From Candidatus Geocrenenecus huangii (GTDB lineage: Archaea; Thermoproteota; Nitrososphaeria_A; Caldarchaeales; Wolframiiraptoraceae), in NCBI GenBank assembly GCA_023268155.1, contig JALNKM010000001.1:341778-405777 (forward strand): DNA of 64,000 nucleotides, given 5' to 3'. Made by a program: the position numbers and the translations under genes. The notes under the pieces are model-generated. The model was not told where the DNA came from. It saw only the letters and a list, made by a program, of their open reading frames with translations, and ran no database searches. Shown piece after piece: positions 19,110 through 27,399 of the stretch. Numbering within the stretch: the first letter of the stretch is position 1; the number at the start of each line of letters is the position of its first letter.

Positions 19110-20057
19110 ATGAATGCATACAAAACATATGATGTGATAATTCTCGGTTCAGGACCGGCTGGATGCACTGCTGCAATATATACTGCTAGAGCTGGGCTAA
19201 AGACGTTGGTAATAGCTGGAGCCGCTTCGGGCGGGCAACTCATGAAAACTACGCTTGTTGAGAATTTTCCAGGATTTCCTGAAGGTATCATGGGGCCTGA
19301 TCTGATGTTTAACATGATGAAGCAGGCTGAGAAATTTGGTGCAGAGATAATTCATGAAAATGCAACTCATGTGGATTTTTCCTCAAGACCGTTCATGATC
19401 TCCGTTGAGGGGGAGGTATTTAGAGGGTTATCGGTTATAATTGCGACTGGCGCATCCCCTAAGTGGCTTGGACTGCAATCGGAGCAAAGATTAGTAGGAA
19501 GAGGCGTGTCGAGTTGTGCTCCCTGTGATGCCCCACTTTTTAGGGGAGCTAAAAACCTTGTGGTTGTCGGAGGTGGGGATAGCGCTGTAGAATATGCCTT
19601 GTTCTGCGCTAATATAGCTCAGGAAGTTACTCTAATACATAGGAGGGATAGATTTAGAGCATCAAAGATCCTGCAGGACAGACTATTTTCTGAGCCGAGA
19701 ATCAAGATTTTGTTGAATAGCGTAGTTGAGGATATAATCGGTCAGGAAAAAGTTGAAGGTGTAATTGTTAGAAACCTAGTAAGCAACGAGCGCTGGAGAA
19801 TTGACTGCGACGCCGTCTTCATAGCAATAGGCTATAAGCCTGAGACGGAGATATTTAGAGGCTGGCTTCAACTTGATGAAGAAGGTTACATAATGACAAG
19901 GAATTTCGTTAAAACTGGTGTTGACGGTGTTTTCGCCGCTGGCGAGGTCATGGATAAGCTCTATAGGCAGGCCATATCTTCCGCAGGATTTGGATGCATG
20001 GCAGCGTTGGAGGCAATAAAATACGTTGAGATGATTAAATCCCAAGATCGTATTTAA
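19110..20057 (+). CDS. trxB: Thioredoxin reductase (NADPH or similar donor)
   Basis: 315 residues. FAD-binding GSGPAGCTAAIYTARAG, GGQLMKTTLVENFPGFP, the redox-active CAPC in SSCAPCDAPLF (usual CATCDG), the nucleotide-binding GGGDSAVEYA with HRRDRFRAS, and the second FAD motif followed by YRQAISSAGFGCMAALEA are all in place. The second FAD motif reads FAAGEVMD instead of the more common AAGD, a conservative change. It transfers electrons to thioredoxin or a glutaredoxin-like protein in the cytoplasm; no thioredoxin gene lies nearby. The start at 19110 is supported by an upstream TATA box. Confidence 0.93.
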   Translation: MNAYKTYDVIILGSGPAGCTAAIYTARAGLKTLVIAGAASGGQLMKTTLVENFPGFPEGIMGPDLMFNMMKQAEKFGAEIIHENATHVDFSSRPFMISVEGEVFRGLSVIIATGASPKWLGLQSEQRLVGRGVSSCAPCDAPLFRGAKNLVVVGGGDSAVEYALFCANIAQEVTLIHRRDRFRASKILQDRLFSEPRIKILLNSVVEDIIGQEKVEGVIVRNLVSNERWRIDCDAVFIAIGYKPETEIFRGWLQLDEEGYIMTRNFVKTGVDGVFAAGEVMDKLYRQAISSAGFGCMAALEAIKYVEMIKSQDRI

Positions 20058-20348
20058 TAGTTATCCTCATGTTACTCTGCTCGACAATATAGGCTGAGAA
20101 GAAACTTCATTCATTATCAATTATCGACTATACATCGCCATGTGAATACTGTTATACGTTATGCATGGCTAGAGTATGTTCCTTAACACCACCCCTCTAT
20201 CTTATACACGTCTTGATATTCCTTTAAGTGTTCAACCCTAATTCACGGAACATCTCGATCACCACTACTTTCCTTCCAAACACAAATAACATAGTTCTGG
20301 TGTGTAGATATGGACACTTTTTAAGAGCGTAGCAACAATATATCGAGT

Positions 20349-21776
20349 GTGGAGAGAGGGATTTCCAACCCGAAATATAGGATTGAGAAGGATGCAATGG
20401 GTGAGGTGTATGTCCCCATAAATGCTTATTACGGTGCTCAGACCTCCAGGGCAGTTGAGAACTTCAAGTTCTCCGAACTTCGTTTCCCCCGCGCGTTCAT
20501 TAGAGCTCTGGGTCTAATAAAGGCTGGTGCGGCAAAGGCAAACATGGAGCTGGGTCTTCTTCCACGCCACCTAGGAGAAGCCATCTATACCGCAGCCCTC
20601 GAAGTTGCTGATGGACTTTACGATGACCAGTTTGTTGTAGACGTCTTCCAGACTGGTTCTGGGACTTCTACAAACATGAATGCGAACGAGGTAATTGCCA
20701 GCAGAGCTTCAGAGCTGCTCGGCGGAAAGAGAGGGGATAAGATGCTGGTTCATCCTAACGACCATGTAAATATGTGTCAGTCTACGAATGATGTTATACC
20801 CACAGCTATCAGAGTTGCAGCGGCTTCGATGATTTATGACTCTCTTCTGAAAAAGCTGGACCTGCTGGCTAGTAACCTTGATAAGAAAGCGCAGGAGTTC
20901 AGGGACGTCGTAAAAAGTGGGAGGACCCACCTCAGAGATGCTGTTCCTATGACTCTAGGGCAGGAGTTCAATGGCTATGCAGAGATGATGAGGAAAGGGA
21001 TTGACAGGATTAGGAAAGCTTCAGAAGCAATCCTAGAACTACCGATAGGCGGAACCGCCGTTGGGACGGGATTGAACGCTCATCCAGAATTTGCAGTGAA
21101 GGTTGTCAAATTTCTCTCCGATACACTCAGAATACCGTTTACTATATCGAGGAGTAGGTTTGAGGCGATAGGCTCCCAGGATGCCTGCGTTGAATTAAGC
21201 GGGGCATTAAGATGCGTTGCAGGCAGCATACTTAAAATCTGTAACGATCTGAGACTACTTTCATCTGGACCTGTAACAGGTTTCGGAGAGATAGAGATCC
21301 CTGCAGTTCAGCCCGGCTCATCAATAATGCCCGGCAAGGTGAACCCGGTGATAGTGGAAGCATCTATGCTTGCCGCTTGTATGGTTGTAGGCTATGATGC
21401 GGCAATATTCGAGGCCTCGCGCATCGGAGAGCTTGAACTCAATATGGGTCTTCCACTCATAGCCTATTGTCTACTGAACTCTATAGACCTTCTATCGAGA
21501 ACTGCGGACTCTCTGGCGGACAAGGTGATTCCGGGAATAGCTGCAAACGAAGAAAGATGCAGGCTTTACGCTGAGAGCAGCTTATCTATCATAACAGTCT
21601 TAGCGCCTATGATAGGGCATGACATGGCGGCTGAGATTGCTAAAAGAGTACTAAAGGAGAAGCGGCCAATCAAAGACATTGCAGTGGAGATAGGCATTGT
21701 GAGTGAGGAAGATGTAGATAAAGTATTTGATGTTCGCCGTATGGCTGAGGGTGGAATATTGACTATGAGGAAATAA
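20349..21776 (+). CDS. fumC: Fumarate hydratase, class II
   Basis: 475 residues, full length for the class II fumarase/aspartase superfamily. N-terminal MGEVYVPINAYYGAQTSRA, TGSGTSTNMNANEV, HPNDHVNMCQSTNDVIPTA, SGRTHLRDAVPMTLGQE and the signature loop GSSIMPGKVNPV are all present and fit fumarase (reversible hydration of fumarate to malate in the TCA cycle) better than aspartase. GTG at 20349 is used; a TTTTTAAGAG element about 25 bases upstream suggests a leaderless transcript. The gene is monocistronic, converging with P5C dehydrogenase across a 184-bp gap. Confidence 0.93.
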   Translation: MERGISNPKYRIEKDAMGEVYVPINAYYGAQTSRAVENFKFSELRFPRAFIRALGLIKAGAAKANMELGLLPRHLGEAIYTAALEVADGLYDDQFVVDVFQTGSGTSTNMNANEVIASRASELLGGKRGDKMLVHPNDHVNMCQSTNDVIPTAIRVAAASMIYDSLLKKLDLLASNLDKKAQEFRDVVKSGRTHLRDAVPMTLGQEFNGYAEMMRKGIDRIRKASEAILELPIGGTAVGTGLNAHPEFAVKVVKFLSDTLRIPFTISRSRFEAIGSQDACVELSGALRCVAGSILKICNDLRLLSSGPVTGFGEIEIPAVQPGSSIMPGKVNPVIVEASMLAACMVVGYDAAIFEASRIGELELNMGLPLIAYCLLNSIDLLSRTADSLADKVIPGIAANEERCRLYAESSLSIITVLAPMIGHDMAAEIAKRVLKEKRPIKDIAVEIGIVSEEDVDKVFDVRRMAEGGILTMRK

Positions 21777-21960
21777 TAGCAGCATGCTCATGGAAAATAA
21801 GTAGCTCGAGGTTAAGGCTTCCAAAATCATGCGAAGCTTCTAGCATAGCTACCAAGTAGTCTCAGGCCCTCTGCTAGTTAGCTAGTCAACATAATCTCCA
21901 TATCTATTTTCTAAAACATGAGACTGATTGTTAAGAGCTTTAGTCGATTCTTACCTATAG

Positions 21961-23556
21961 TCATTCGACTACTTTGGTTCTAGCCTGTTCTCTCAAGAAG
22001 GTTAACAGGTAGTGAGGGCCACCTACACCCTTCCCAGTAGCGCCGCTTGCTTTCCAGCCTACAAATGTCTGGGCTCCAGGCCAAGCCCCTGTGGTTGAGC
22101 CGCCTCTCCTGTTAGCGTAGACTACGCCGAATTGTATATTGTTGAAGAAGTATTCAACCTCTTTTTCATCTTCAGAGAATATTCCAGCGGTAAGTCCATA
22201 CTCAGTGTTGTTCGCTTCTCTAAGCGCATCCTCAAGTTTCTCAAATTCGGAGACGACGAGTATTGGCAGGAAAAGCTCCTCTTTGAAGAGTGTGTGGACG
22301 CGTGGAAGATCATCTATTATGGTTGGCTGAACATAGAAGCCTTTATCGTACTCGCTTCCACTCAACACCTCGCCCCCGAAGAGTATTCTGCCACCATCTT
22401 TCCTAGCTATCTCCACATATCGTTTAAAGTTCTCTACAGCTTTTTTATTTATGACTGGACCCATGAAGATCTCCCTCTTACGTGGGTCTCCTATCTTCAA
22501 CATGCTCGTCTCTTTGACGAGTTCCTGGATAAATCTATCCTTGACCCCTTTCTGGACATAGATTCTCGACGTCGCTGAACATTTCTGTCCACAGTACCCG
22601 AAGGCTGCTCTGATAACGCCCATCACCGCCTTCTTTATGTCTGCTTTATCAGTCACAATAGTCGGGTTCTTGCTCCCCATCTCAAGCACTATCGGCTTAG
22701 GATAAAGCTGTGAGCTGGTAAACTTCCTGTAAAGCCTCATCCCAACATCTCTCGAGCCTGTGAAAGCTATGCCATCAACATTGGGGTTCATGGTTATTTC
22801 ATCCTCAAAGGCATCACCGGATCCTGTGATATAGTTTATTGCTCCCGCAGGAACTTCAGCGTCTCTAAATACTCTATATAGCATGAGGCCTGATAGAGGC
22901 GCCTCGCTGGCCGGTTTAAAGACTACAGTGTTTCCTGTTATCAAGGCTCCAAGTATCATTCCGTTTGCCAGCATGAATGGGAAGTTGAAGGGTGAAATAA
23001 CAATCCATACACCGTAGGGTCTTGCCACTATTCTGCAGATCTCGCCAGGCCCACCTGGCCCCATCTCCTTATCATAACCATTATTCTCCTCCATTATCTT
23101 TGCATAGTATCTTAAGGCGTCAATCGCCTCCCAGCATTCAGCCAATGCTTCAAGCCTATTTTTCCCTGACTCGTAAGTTATAATCGCAGCTATCTCAAAC
23201 TTTCTCTCATCAACTATCTCTGCAACCCTCCTGATTATCCTCACTCTTTCCCGCCAGTCTACGGCAGACCATTCTACGAACTTTTCCTTAGCTATCTCGA
23301 TAGCTTGACGCATATGCTTCGAGTTTCCTCTTTGAAAATATCCAACAACTATGGAGGTATCTATGGGGCTTCTCTTCTCAAACTCTCCATCCTCAGAAAA
23401 TAATTCTTCGTCTCCGACATGTATTGGATAATGCCTTTTAAGATAAGTTTTCTCAACTTTTTCTAAAGCTTTTTCATAGGCTGGGTGAATTTCTTCATCA
23501 GCAATTAGGGAAACATAAGTGATCTTCTGCCTTCCAGCTTTGTTCTTACCAATCAT
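21961..23556 (-). CDS. 1-pyrroline-5-carboxylate dehydrogenase (L-glutamate gamma-semialdehyde dehydrogenase)
   Basis: 531 residues, an ALDH-superfamily enzyme of the P5CDH (RocA/PutA C-domain) type rather than a short ALDH. The N-terminal extension before the ALDH core carries SPIDTSIVVGYFQRG. Core motifs are ISPFNFPFMLANGM, GNTVVFKPASEAPL, AFTGSRDVGMRLY, catalytic Glu in LEMGSKNPTIV, catalytic Cys in GYCGQKCSATSR, and the P5CDH-like end YANRRGGSTTGAWPGAQTF. It oxidises glutamate semialdehyde from proline or arginine/ornithine catabolism to glutamate with NAD(P). No proline dehydrogenase is in the window. It fits an amino-acid-degrading lifestyle. Confidence 0.9.
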   Translation of the reverse strand: MIGKNKAGRQKITYVSLIADEEIHPAYEKALEKVEKTYLKRHYPIHVGDEELFSEDGEFEKRSPIDTSIVVGYFQRGNSKHMRQAIEIAKEKFVEWSAVDWRERVRIIRRVAEIVDERKFEIAAIITYESGKNRLEALAECWEAIDALRYYAKIMEENNGYDKEMGPGGPGEICRIVARPYGVWIVISPFNFPFMLANGMILGALITGNTVVFKPASEAPLSGLMLYRVFRDAEVPAGAINYITGSGDAFEDEITMNPNVDGIAFTGSRDVGMRLYRKFTSSQLYPKPIVLEMGSKNPTIVTDKADIKKAVMGVIRAAFGYCGQKCSATSRIYVQKGVKDRFIQELVKETSMLKIGDPRKREIFMGPVINKKAVENFKRYVEIARKDGGRILFGGEVLSGSEYDKGFYVQPTIIDDLPRVHTLFKEELFLPILVVSEFEKLEDALREANNTEYGLTAGIFSEDEKEVEYFFNNIQFGVVYANRRGGSTTGAWPGAQTFVGWKASGATGKGVGGPHYLLTFLREQARTKVVE

Positions 23557-23784
23557 CTTCTATTCCCATCACTTATAGTTATCTGCATCACTTCATAAAT
23601 ACGCTTTTGTAGATAACGTGAAGAGGATATTAGAGAACATATAATAAGAGCAATTACGCATCGTGTATGAATATCCTCTACAGTTACCTTGAGTCTTCTT
23701 TTTCAACCATCTTTATGAGATAAGGGAGAAGCATAGATACAGCCCTTCATCGTCTCTCAGACTTTGTGGAGGATTGTTTAAAAA

Positions 23785-24363
23785 TTAAAGTTTAGAGATG
23801 AATCTGTTGCCTTTTATGTAGAATCTTAGTTTTTCCTGTAAGTCTCTCCTAACACCTATTCTATGAGAGGATTCTATTTCAAAATTTTCTCTAACCCCTT
23901 GAACGATTAAAAGCTCACTATTACTGTCCGTAACGTCAACCCCACTCAGTTTATTTGTTATAGCAAAAGCTTTAGTAAGTCTTCCAGGTCCACTTGTCAA
24001 GGAACATATGTTCTCCACCTTTCTATTCTTCATCATTATCTCTATTCCCTGTATTGGCTCTAATGCTCTTATCAAGACTGCTCCTACACCTCCTGAAGAA
24101 TGTGAAACTATGTTTAAGAGCCAGTTACCGTGAACCATGTAGATGAATGTCTTCCCAACTTCCAGAAACATTAATTCATTAAATATTTTCCTCCCTGTAT
24201 ATGCTCTCGATGCAGGATCGTTTTCCCCATAGTATGCTTCGGTCTCAACTATCCTACCAATTAGCAAATGTTTTCTAAGTCTTCTCACCAACATGTTTCC
24301 AAGTAGATCTTTAGCGACAAGTGCTGGGTCCCTTTCGTAGAATGATCTTGGGAGGATCTTCAC
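23785..24363 (-). CDS. 3-methyladenine DNA glycosylase (AAG/MPG family)
   Basis: 192 residues, normal for the Mpg/AAG family. The sequence has VAKDLLGNMLVRR near the N terminus, the active-site region IGRIVETEAYYGENDPASRA with the catalytic glutamate, FIYMVHGNWLLNIVS and TSGPGRLTKAFAI. It excises alkylated purines such as 3-methyladenine and hypoxanthine in base-excision repair. GTG at 24363 is used. A short hypothetical gene lies 53 bases upstream in the same direction. Confidence 0.93.
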   Translation of the reverse strand: MKILPRSFYERDPALVAKDLLGNMLVRRLRKHLLIGRIVETEAYYGENDPASRAYTGRKIFNELMFLEVGKTFIYMVHGNWLLNIVSHSSGGVGAVLIRALEPIQGIEIMMKNRKVENICSLTSGPGRLTKAFAITNKLSGVDVTDSNSELLIVQGVRENFEIESSHRIGVRRDLQEKLRFYIKGNRFISKL

Positions 24364-24416
24364 AAGCTTAATTACAACTTAAGTAACCGATAAGCGTTTA
24401 CCTAGTGAGTTCTCAA

Positions 24417-24662
24417 TTATAGATAAGCTTCCGTATATTCAGCTCTTTTCCTCTTCTTCTTGCTAAGCCATGCTTTTATGAATTCTTCTATTAAATGTCT
24501 ATTGTATGGATCTTTCCATGAACTTTCTAGAGCTTGACACTCATCTCTAGCACCGACTAACCCGAAATACGTTAATAAGTCATAGTATAATTCTTGTATT
24601 TCTGGTTTAGCCAACCAGATACCCATCTGGGAAAGTATGGTCATTAACACTAAGATACTCAT
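24417..24662 (-). CDS. Small hypothetical protein
   Basis: 81 residues of unknown family. A hydrophobic N-terminal stretch (about residues 1-17) is followed by a helical, charged middle (EIQELYYDLLTYFGL) and a very basic segment KKKRKR near the C terminus. It lies 53 bases upstream of the alkyladenine glycosylase gene in the same direction and could be co-transcribed. Open frame and position are the only support. Confidence 0.45.
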   Translation of the reverse strand: MSILVLMTILSQMGIWLAKPEIQELYYDLLTYFGLVGARDECQALESSWKDPYNRHLIEEFIKAWLSKKKRKRAEYTEAYL

Positions 24663-24962
24663 TTATACCTACTAAAGATATATGGAGACGGTATAAAAAA
24701 TTTATTACTAAATTGAGCCAAATCGATCTAGCGTATAATAATATGAGTCGAGTTGCCTAAAGATTTTATGAATTCATTTCAAAAATATTTGAAGTTAGTT
24801 GGTAGAGAACGATTCTCGAAAAATTGAAGGGATAGATGATTTGGTAAAAGATACATTTGATTTAAATATTCTTAGGTAACTTTAATCAAAGCAGATGTTA
24901 CTGTAGGTATGGGTAGCTTACATAGTTTAGAAGAGACTAAATAAATCATGTAATTATAATTC
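24663..24962. other. Gap before the NosD-like pseudogene
   Basis: About 300 AT-rich bases with no credible ORF. The promoter and signal-peptide part of the following beta-helix gene would be expected here, but no open frame with a signal peptide joins it, consistent with decay of the 5' end. Confidence 0.4.
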
Positions 24963-25939
24963 CTCGTTATTATCAACCATTCAAGAAGCTATTGAATCAG
25001 CAAATACAAACGACGTCATACACGTGAAAAATGGAATATACAAGGAGAACATCATAATTGACAAAACATTATGGCTGGTAGGTGAAGACTCAGATAAAGT
25101 GATTATAGATGGCGGAGGTCAGGATTTCACTATAATTGTTAAAGCTGAACGAGTCATCATTACAAGATTTACTATTATGGGAGAGAGTTCTAAAAGGGGA
25201 ATAATAGGCAGAGGGGTTGGTTTAAAGCTGCATAGAGCAAATAGGTCGAGAATAGTAAAAATGTGATTAAAGAGAATAGGATGGGCATATACCTCCACTC
25301 TACACATGAAGTGGTCATCGCAGATAACGTCATAAAAGATGATAGAGAGGGGACATACTTATACAACTCGACTAATAACCACATATTAAACAATATTGTC
25401 CCCGACAATGAATACTTTCCAATTCAACTCTTTTCATCAACTCTAAACAATCTAATAAATAATACTATATCTCATAATTGTATAGGGATTTACTTTTATA
25501 GATACTCAGCTGAAAATATCGTTGAACATAATAAGATAAAAGAGGGCGGGTTATTCATAGTAGACTCGACAGATAATAAAGTCTTAGATAACATTTTAGA
25601 ATATAGAGGATTATATGTAACAGACCCAGGTAATAAGATTAAGAATAACACTCTTAATGGAAAACAATTAATCTATCTGGAAGGAGCGACAGACAAAGTA
25701 ATTGAGGATGCTGGGCAACTCATACTCTTTCAGTGTAGTAACATAACTTTGAGAAACTTAAGAATCCAGATAGCTGGAGTCGCAGTTTTTTATGGAATAC
25801 GAATTCTAGCAGAATACTAATCCTCGGAATACTAATCCTCCACTCATCTAGAAATAATATTCACGATAACGAGTTCTACTATAACTCATTCAACGTCTCC
25901 GCTTATAACTCAACTATTGAACATGGTGTTAAACTGTAA
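24963..25939 (+). pseudogene. NosD-like secreted parallel beta-helix protein, broken
   Basis: The joined product starts SLLSTIQEAIESANTNDVIH then VKNGIYKENIIIDKTLWL, the typical beginning of NosD/periplasmic copper-binding beta-helix proteins. It then runs through repeated turns of about 22 residues with NN/DN ladders (NHILNNIVPDN, NLINNTISHN). Signal peptide and start are missing. Two single-base losses are seen: in the A-run at 25257-25261 (GTA AAA ATG TGA where KNVIKENRMG is expected) and in the T-run at 25786-25791, after which LWNTNSSRI continues in another frame to TAA at 25939. Gene decay or homopolymer miscalls are the two readings. Confidence 0.75.
25812..25841 (+). repeat. 15-bp tandem duplication inside the beta-helix pseudogene
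   Basis: GAATACTAATCCTCG at 25812-25826 is repeated at 25827-25841 with one change in the last base. It inserts five residues (ILILG type) and does not itself shift the frame. Confidence 0.85.
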
Positions 25940-26046
25940 TATGTTAAAAGAGTTGGACTACCATGCTAATGCTAAGGATATCGGTCGAATAGAGGATCCA
26001 GCTTCAATGATAAAATTTATTATTTTGGTAGATAAGCCATCCTACT

Positions 26047-26688
26047 ATGGGTATTTTGCAAGGTCTAACTTACTATCTTACAAGTTTTATTGAAGAATTT
26101 GGAGTGATCGGAATATTCTTGACTATGACGGCTGAGAGCTGCTTGATACCCATACCGAGCGAGATCGTTATGCCCTTCTCAGGTTATGTCGCATGGATAA
26201 ATGATTCAGAAAACTTTCTAATAGAAGCATCGATTGTAGCATCCGTGGGGAATCTAGCTGGGTCTATAATCCTCTACTATATTGGTGCGAGGATTGGAAG
26301 ACCATTTATAGAAAGATATGGGAAGTATTTTTTAGTACGCGAGCATGAGTTCGAGTATGCGGAAAGATTATTCGAGAAATATGGGTTGTATGCTGTCTTC
26401 TTCGGAAGGATGATGCCTGCTGTTAGAACTGTGATTTCTCTTCCGGCTGGCATATTCAAGATGAACATGGTAAAATTTACTGTATTAACCTTAATCGGCT
26501 CAATACCATGGAACTTCACGCTAACATATCTAGGCTTCACGCTGGGCCCGTACTGGACGATCCTGCTAGACTACTCAGCATACATCGACCCATTGATCAT
26601 AGCTATCGCGATAATCCTAGTCGCAGTCATTATATTCAGATCTAGGAGAGAAATCTCAAAGAAGAGGCACACTCTACCTTACACTTAG
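26047..26688 (+). CDS. DedA-family membrane protein
   Basis: 213 residues with 4-5 membrane segments. It has the DedA/SNARE-associated (VTT) pattern: GVIGIFLTMTAESCLIPIPS with E and P residues, GNLAGSIILYYIGARIGRPF, FGRMMPAVRTVISLPAGIFKM with the conserved arginine, and IPWNFTLTYLGFTLG. DedA relatives act in membrane homeostasis and phospholipid carrier flipping (undecaprenyl-phosphate in bacteria), and an equivalent role with archaeal polyprenyl carriers is conceivable. AT-rich AAATTTATTATTTT upstream resembles a TATA element. The gene stands alone. Confidence 0.9.
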   Translation: MGILQGLTYYLTSFIEEFGVIGIFLTMTAESCLIPIPSEIVMPFSGYVAWINDSENFLIEASIVASVGNLAGSIILYYIGARIGRPFIERYGKYFLVREHEFEYAERLFEKYGLYAVFFGRMMPAVRTVISLPAGIFKMNMVKFTVLTLIGSIPWNFTLTYLGFTLGPYWTILLDYSAYIDPLIIAIAIILVAVIIFRSRREISKKRHTLPYT

Positions 26689-26910
26689 ATTATTGTTAAA
26701 ACTCTACATCAGTCACCTAATGAAGCATTGAGATGCCTTTTTGATCTAGGAAATATTTTTGTGTAGGCTCCTAAACAAGAGTAATGTCCGACTGTTTTCC
26801 AGTTACCTTTAAAATTATAAAGTATGATGAGAAGGTATTTCGAATTCGGGGTACTTCGACTTCATCTGTAGATGACTTGTATTTTCTCTGTTCCTAGATG
26901 GATTGTTAGA

Positions 26911-27276
26911 TTATTTTGTTAGACGATATGCATCATAAGTCTGCAGGATCCATAGTGTGAATATAGAGAAGATATTGACCATGAGCAGAATTCTACCTAG
27001 ATTACCGATAAGGTTCTCAGTTATGAACAACATCGATAAACGGAGCACAACCCCAGTTACTAGTAGCAATATTCCTCTTAGAATTCTTCCAATGTAAAAG
27101 TGTCCTAGTCCCAGCAAGAAAACACCACCGATAAATGCTAGGACGATTGCAATGAACGTGTTCTTCTTTTTCCTCTTTATTGTTGATGATGCTTGCTCGG
27201 GTGTAGTTGCAGTATTCAAAAGAAGATGAAATGAATTTTCAACCTCTTCATCATTCTTAGAGGGCCGAAAATGCAT
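26911..27276 (-). CDS. Small TM2-like membrane protein
   Basis: 121 residues. A polar N-terminal part (about 1-38, with basic KRKKK) precedes three hydrophobic segments. The first two are joined by GLGHFYIGR, the glycine-aromatic turn of TM2-domain proteins (usual G.H.FYLG). It ends FTLWILQTYDAYRLTK, also TM2-like. Function of archaeal TM2 proteins is unknown. It converges with dedA and diverges from the large secreted-protein gene that follows. Confidence 0.7.
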   Translation of the reverse strand: MHFRPSKNDEEVENSFHLLLNTATTPEQASSTIKRKKKNTFIAIVLAFIGGVFLLGLGHFYIGRILRGILLLVTGVVLRLSMLFITENLIGNLGRILLMVNIFSIFTLWILQTYDAYRLTK

Positions 27277-27399
27277 ATTTTCACATGATATTCATGTTTA
27301 GCAGCCATATAAGTCTTCTGAATAACGGATAACCCGACATCGATGGTCTCCTGCGTTTTATGCGGTGGATTTTCCTGAGACATTAGAAACTATTATATA

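Noticed and set aside
20349..21776. Aspartate ammonia-lyase instead of fumarase
   Set aside because: N-terminal and HPNDHVN/GSSIMPGKVNPV regions fit fumarase C better, and the position in central metabolism is consistent.
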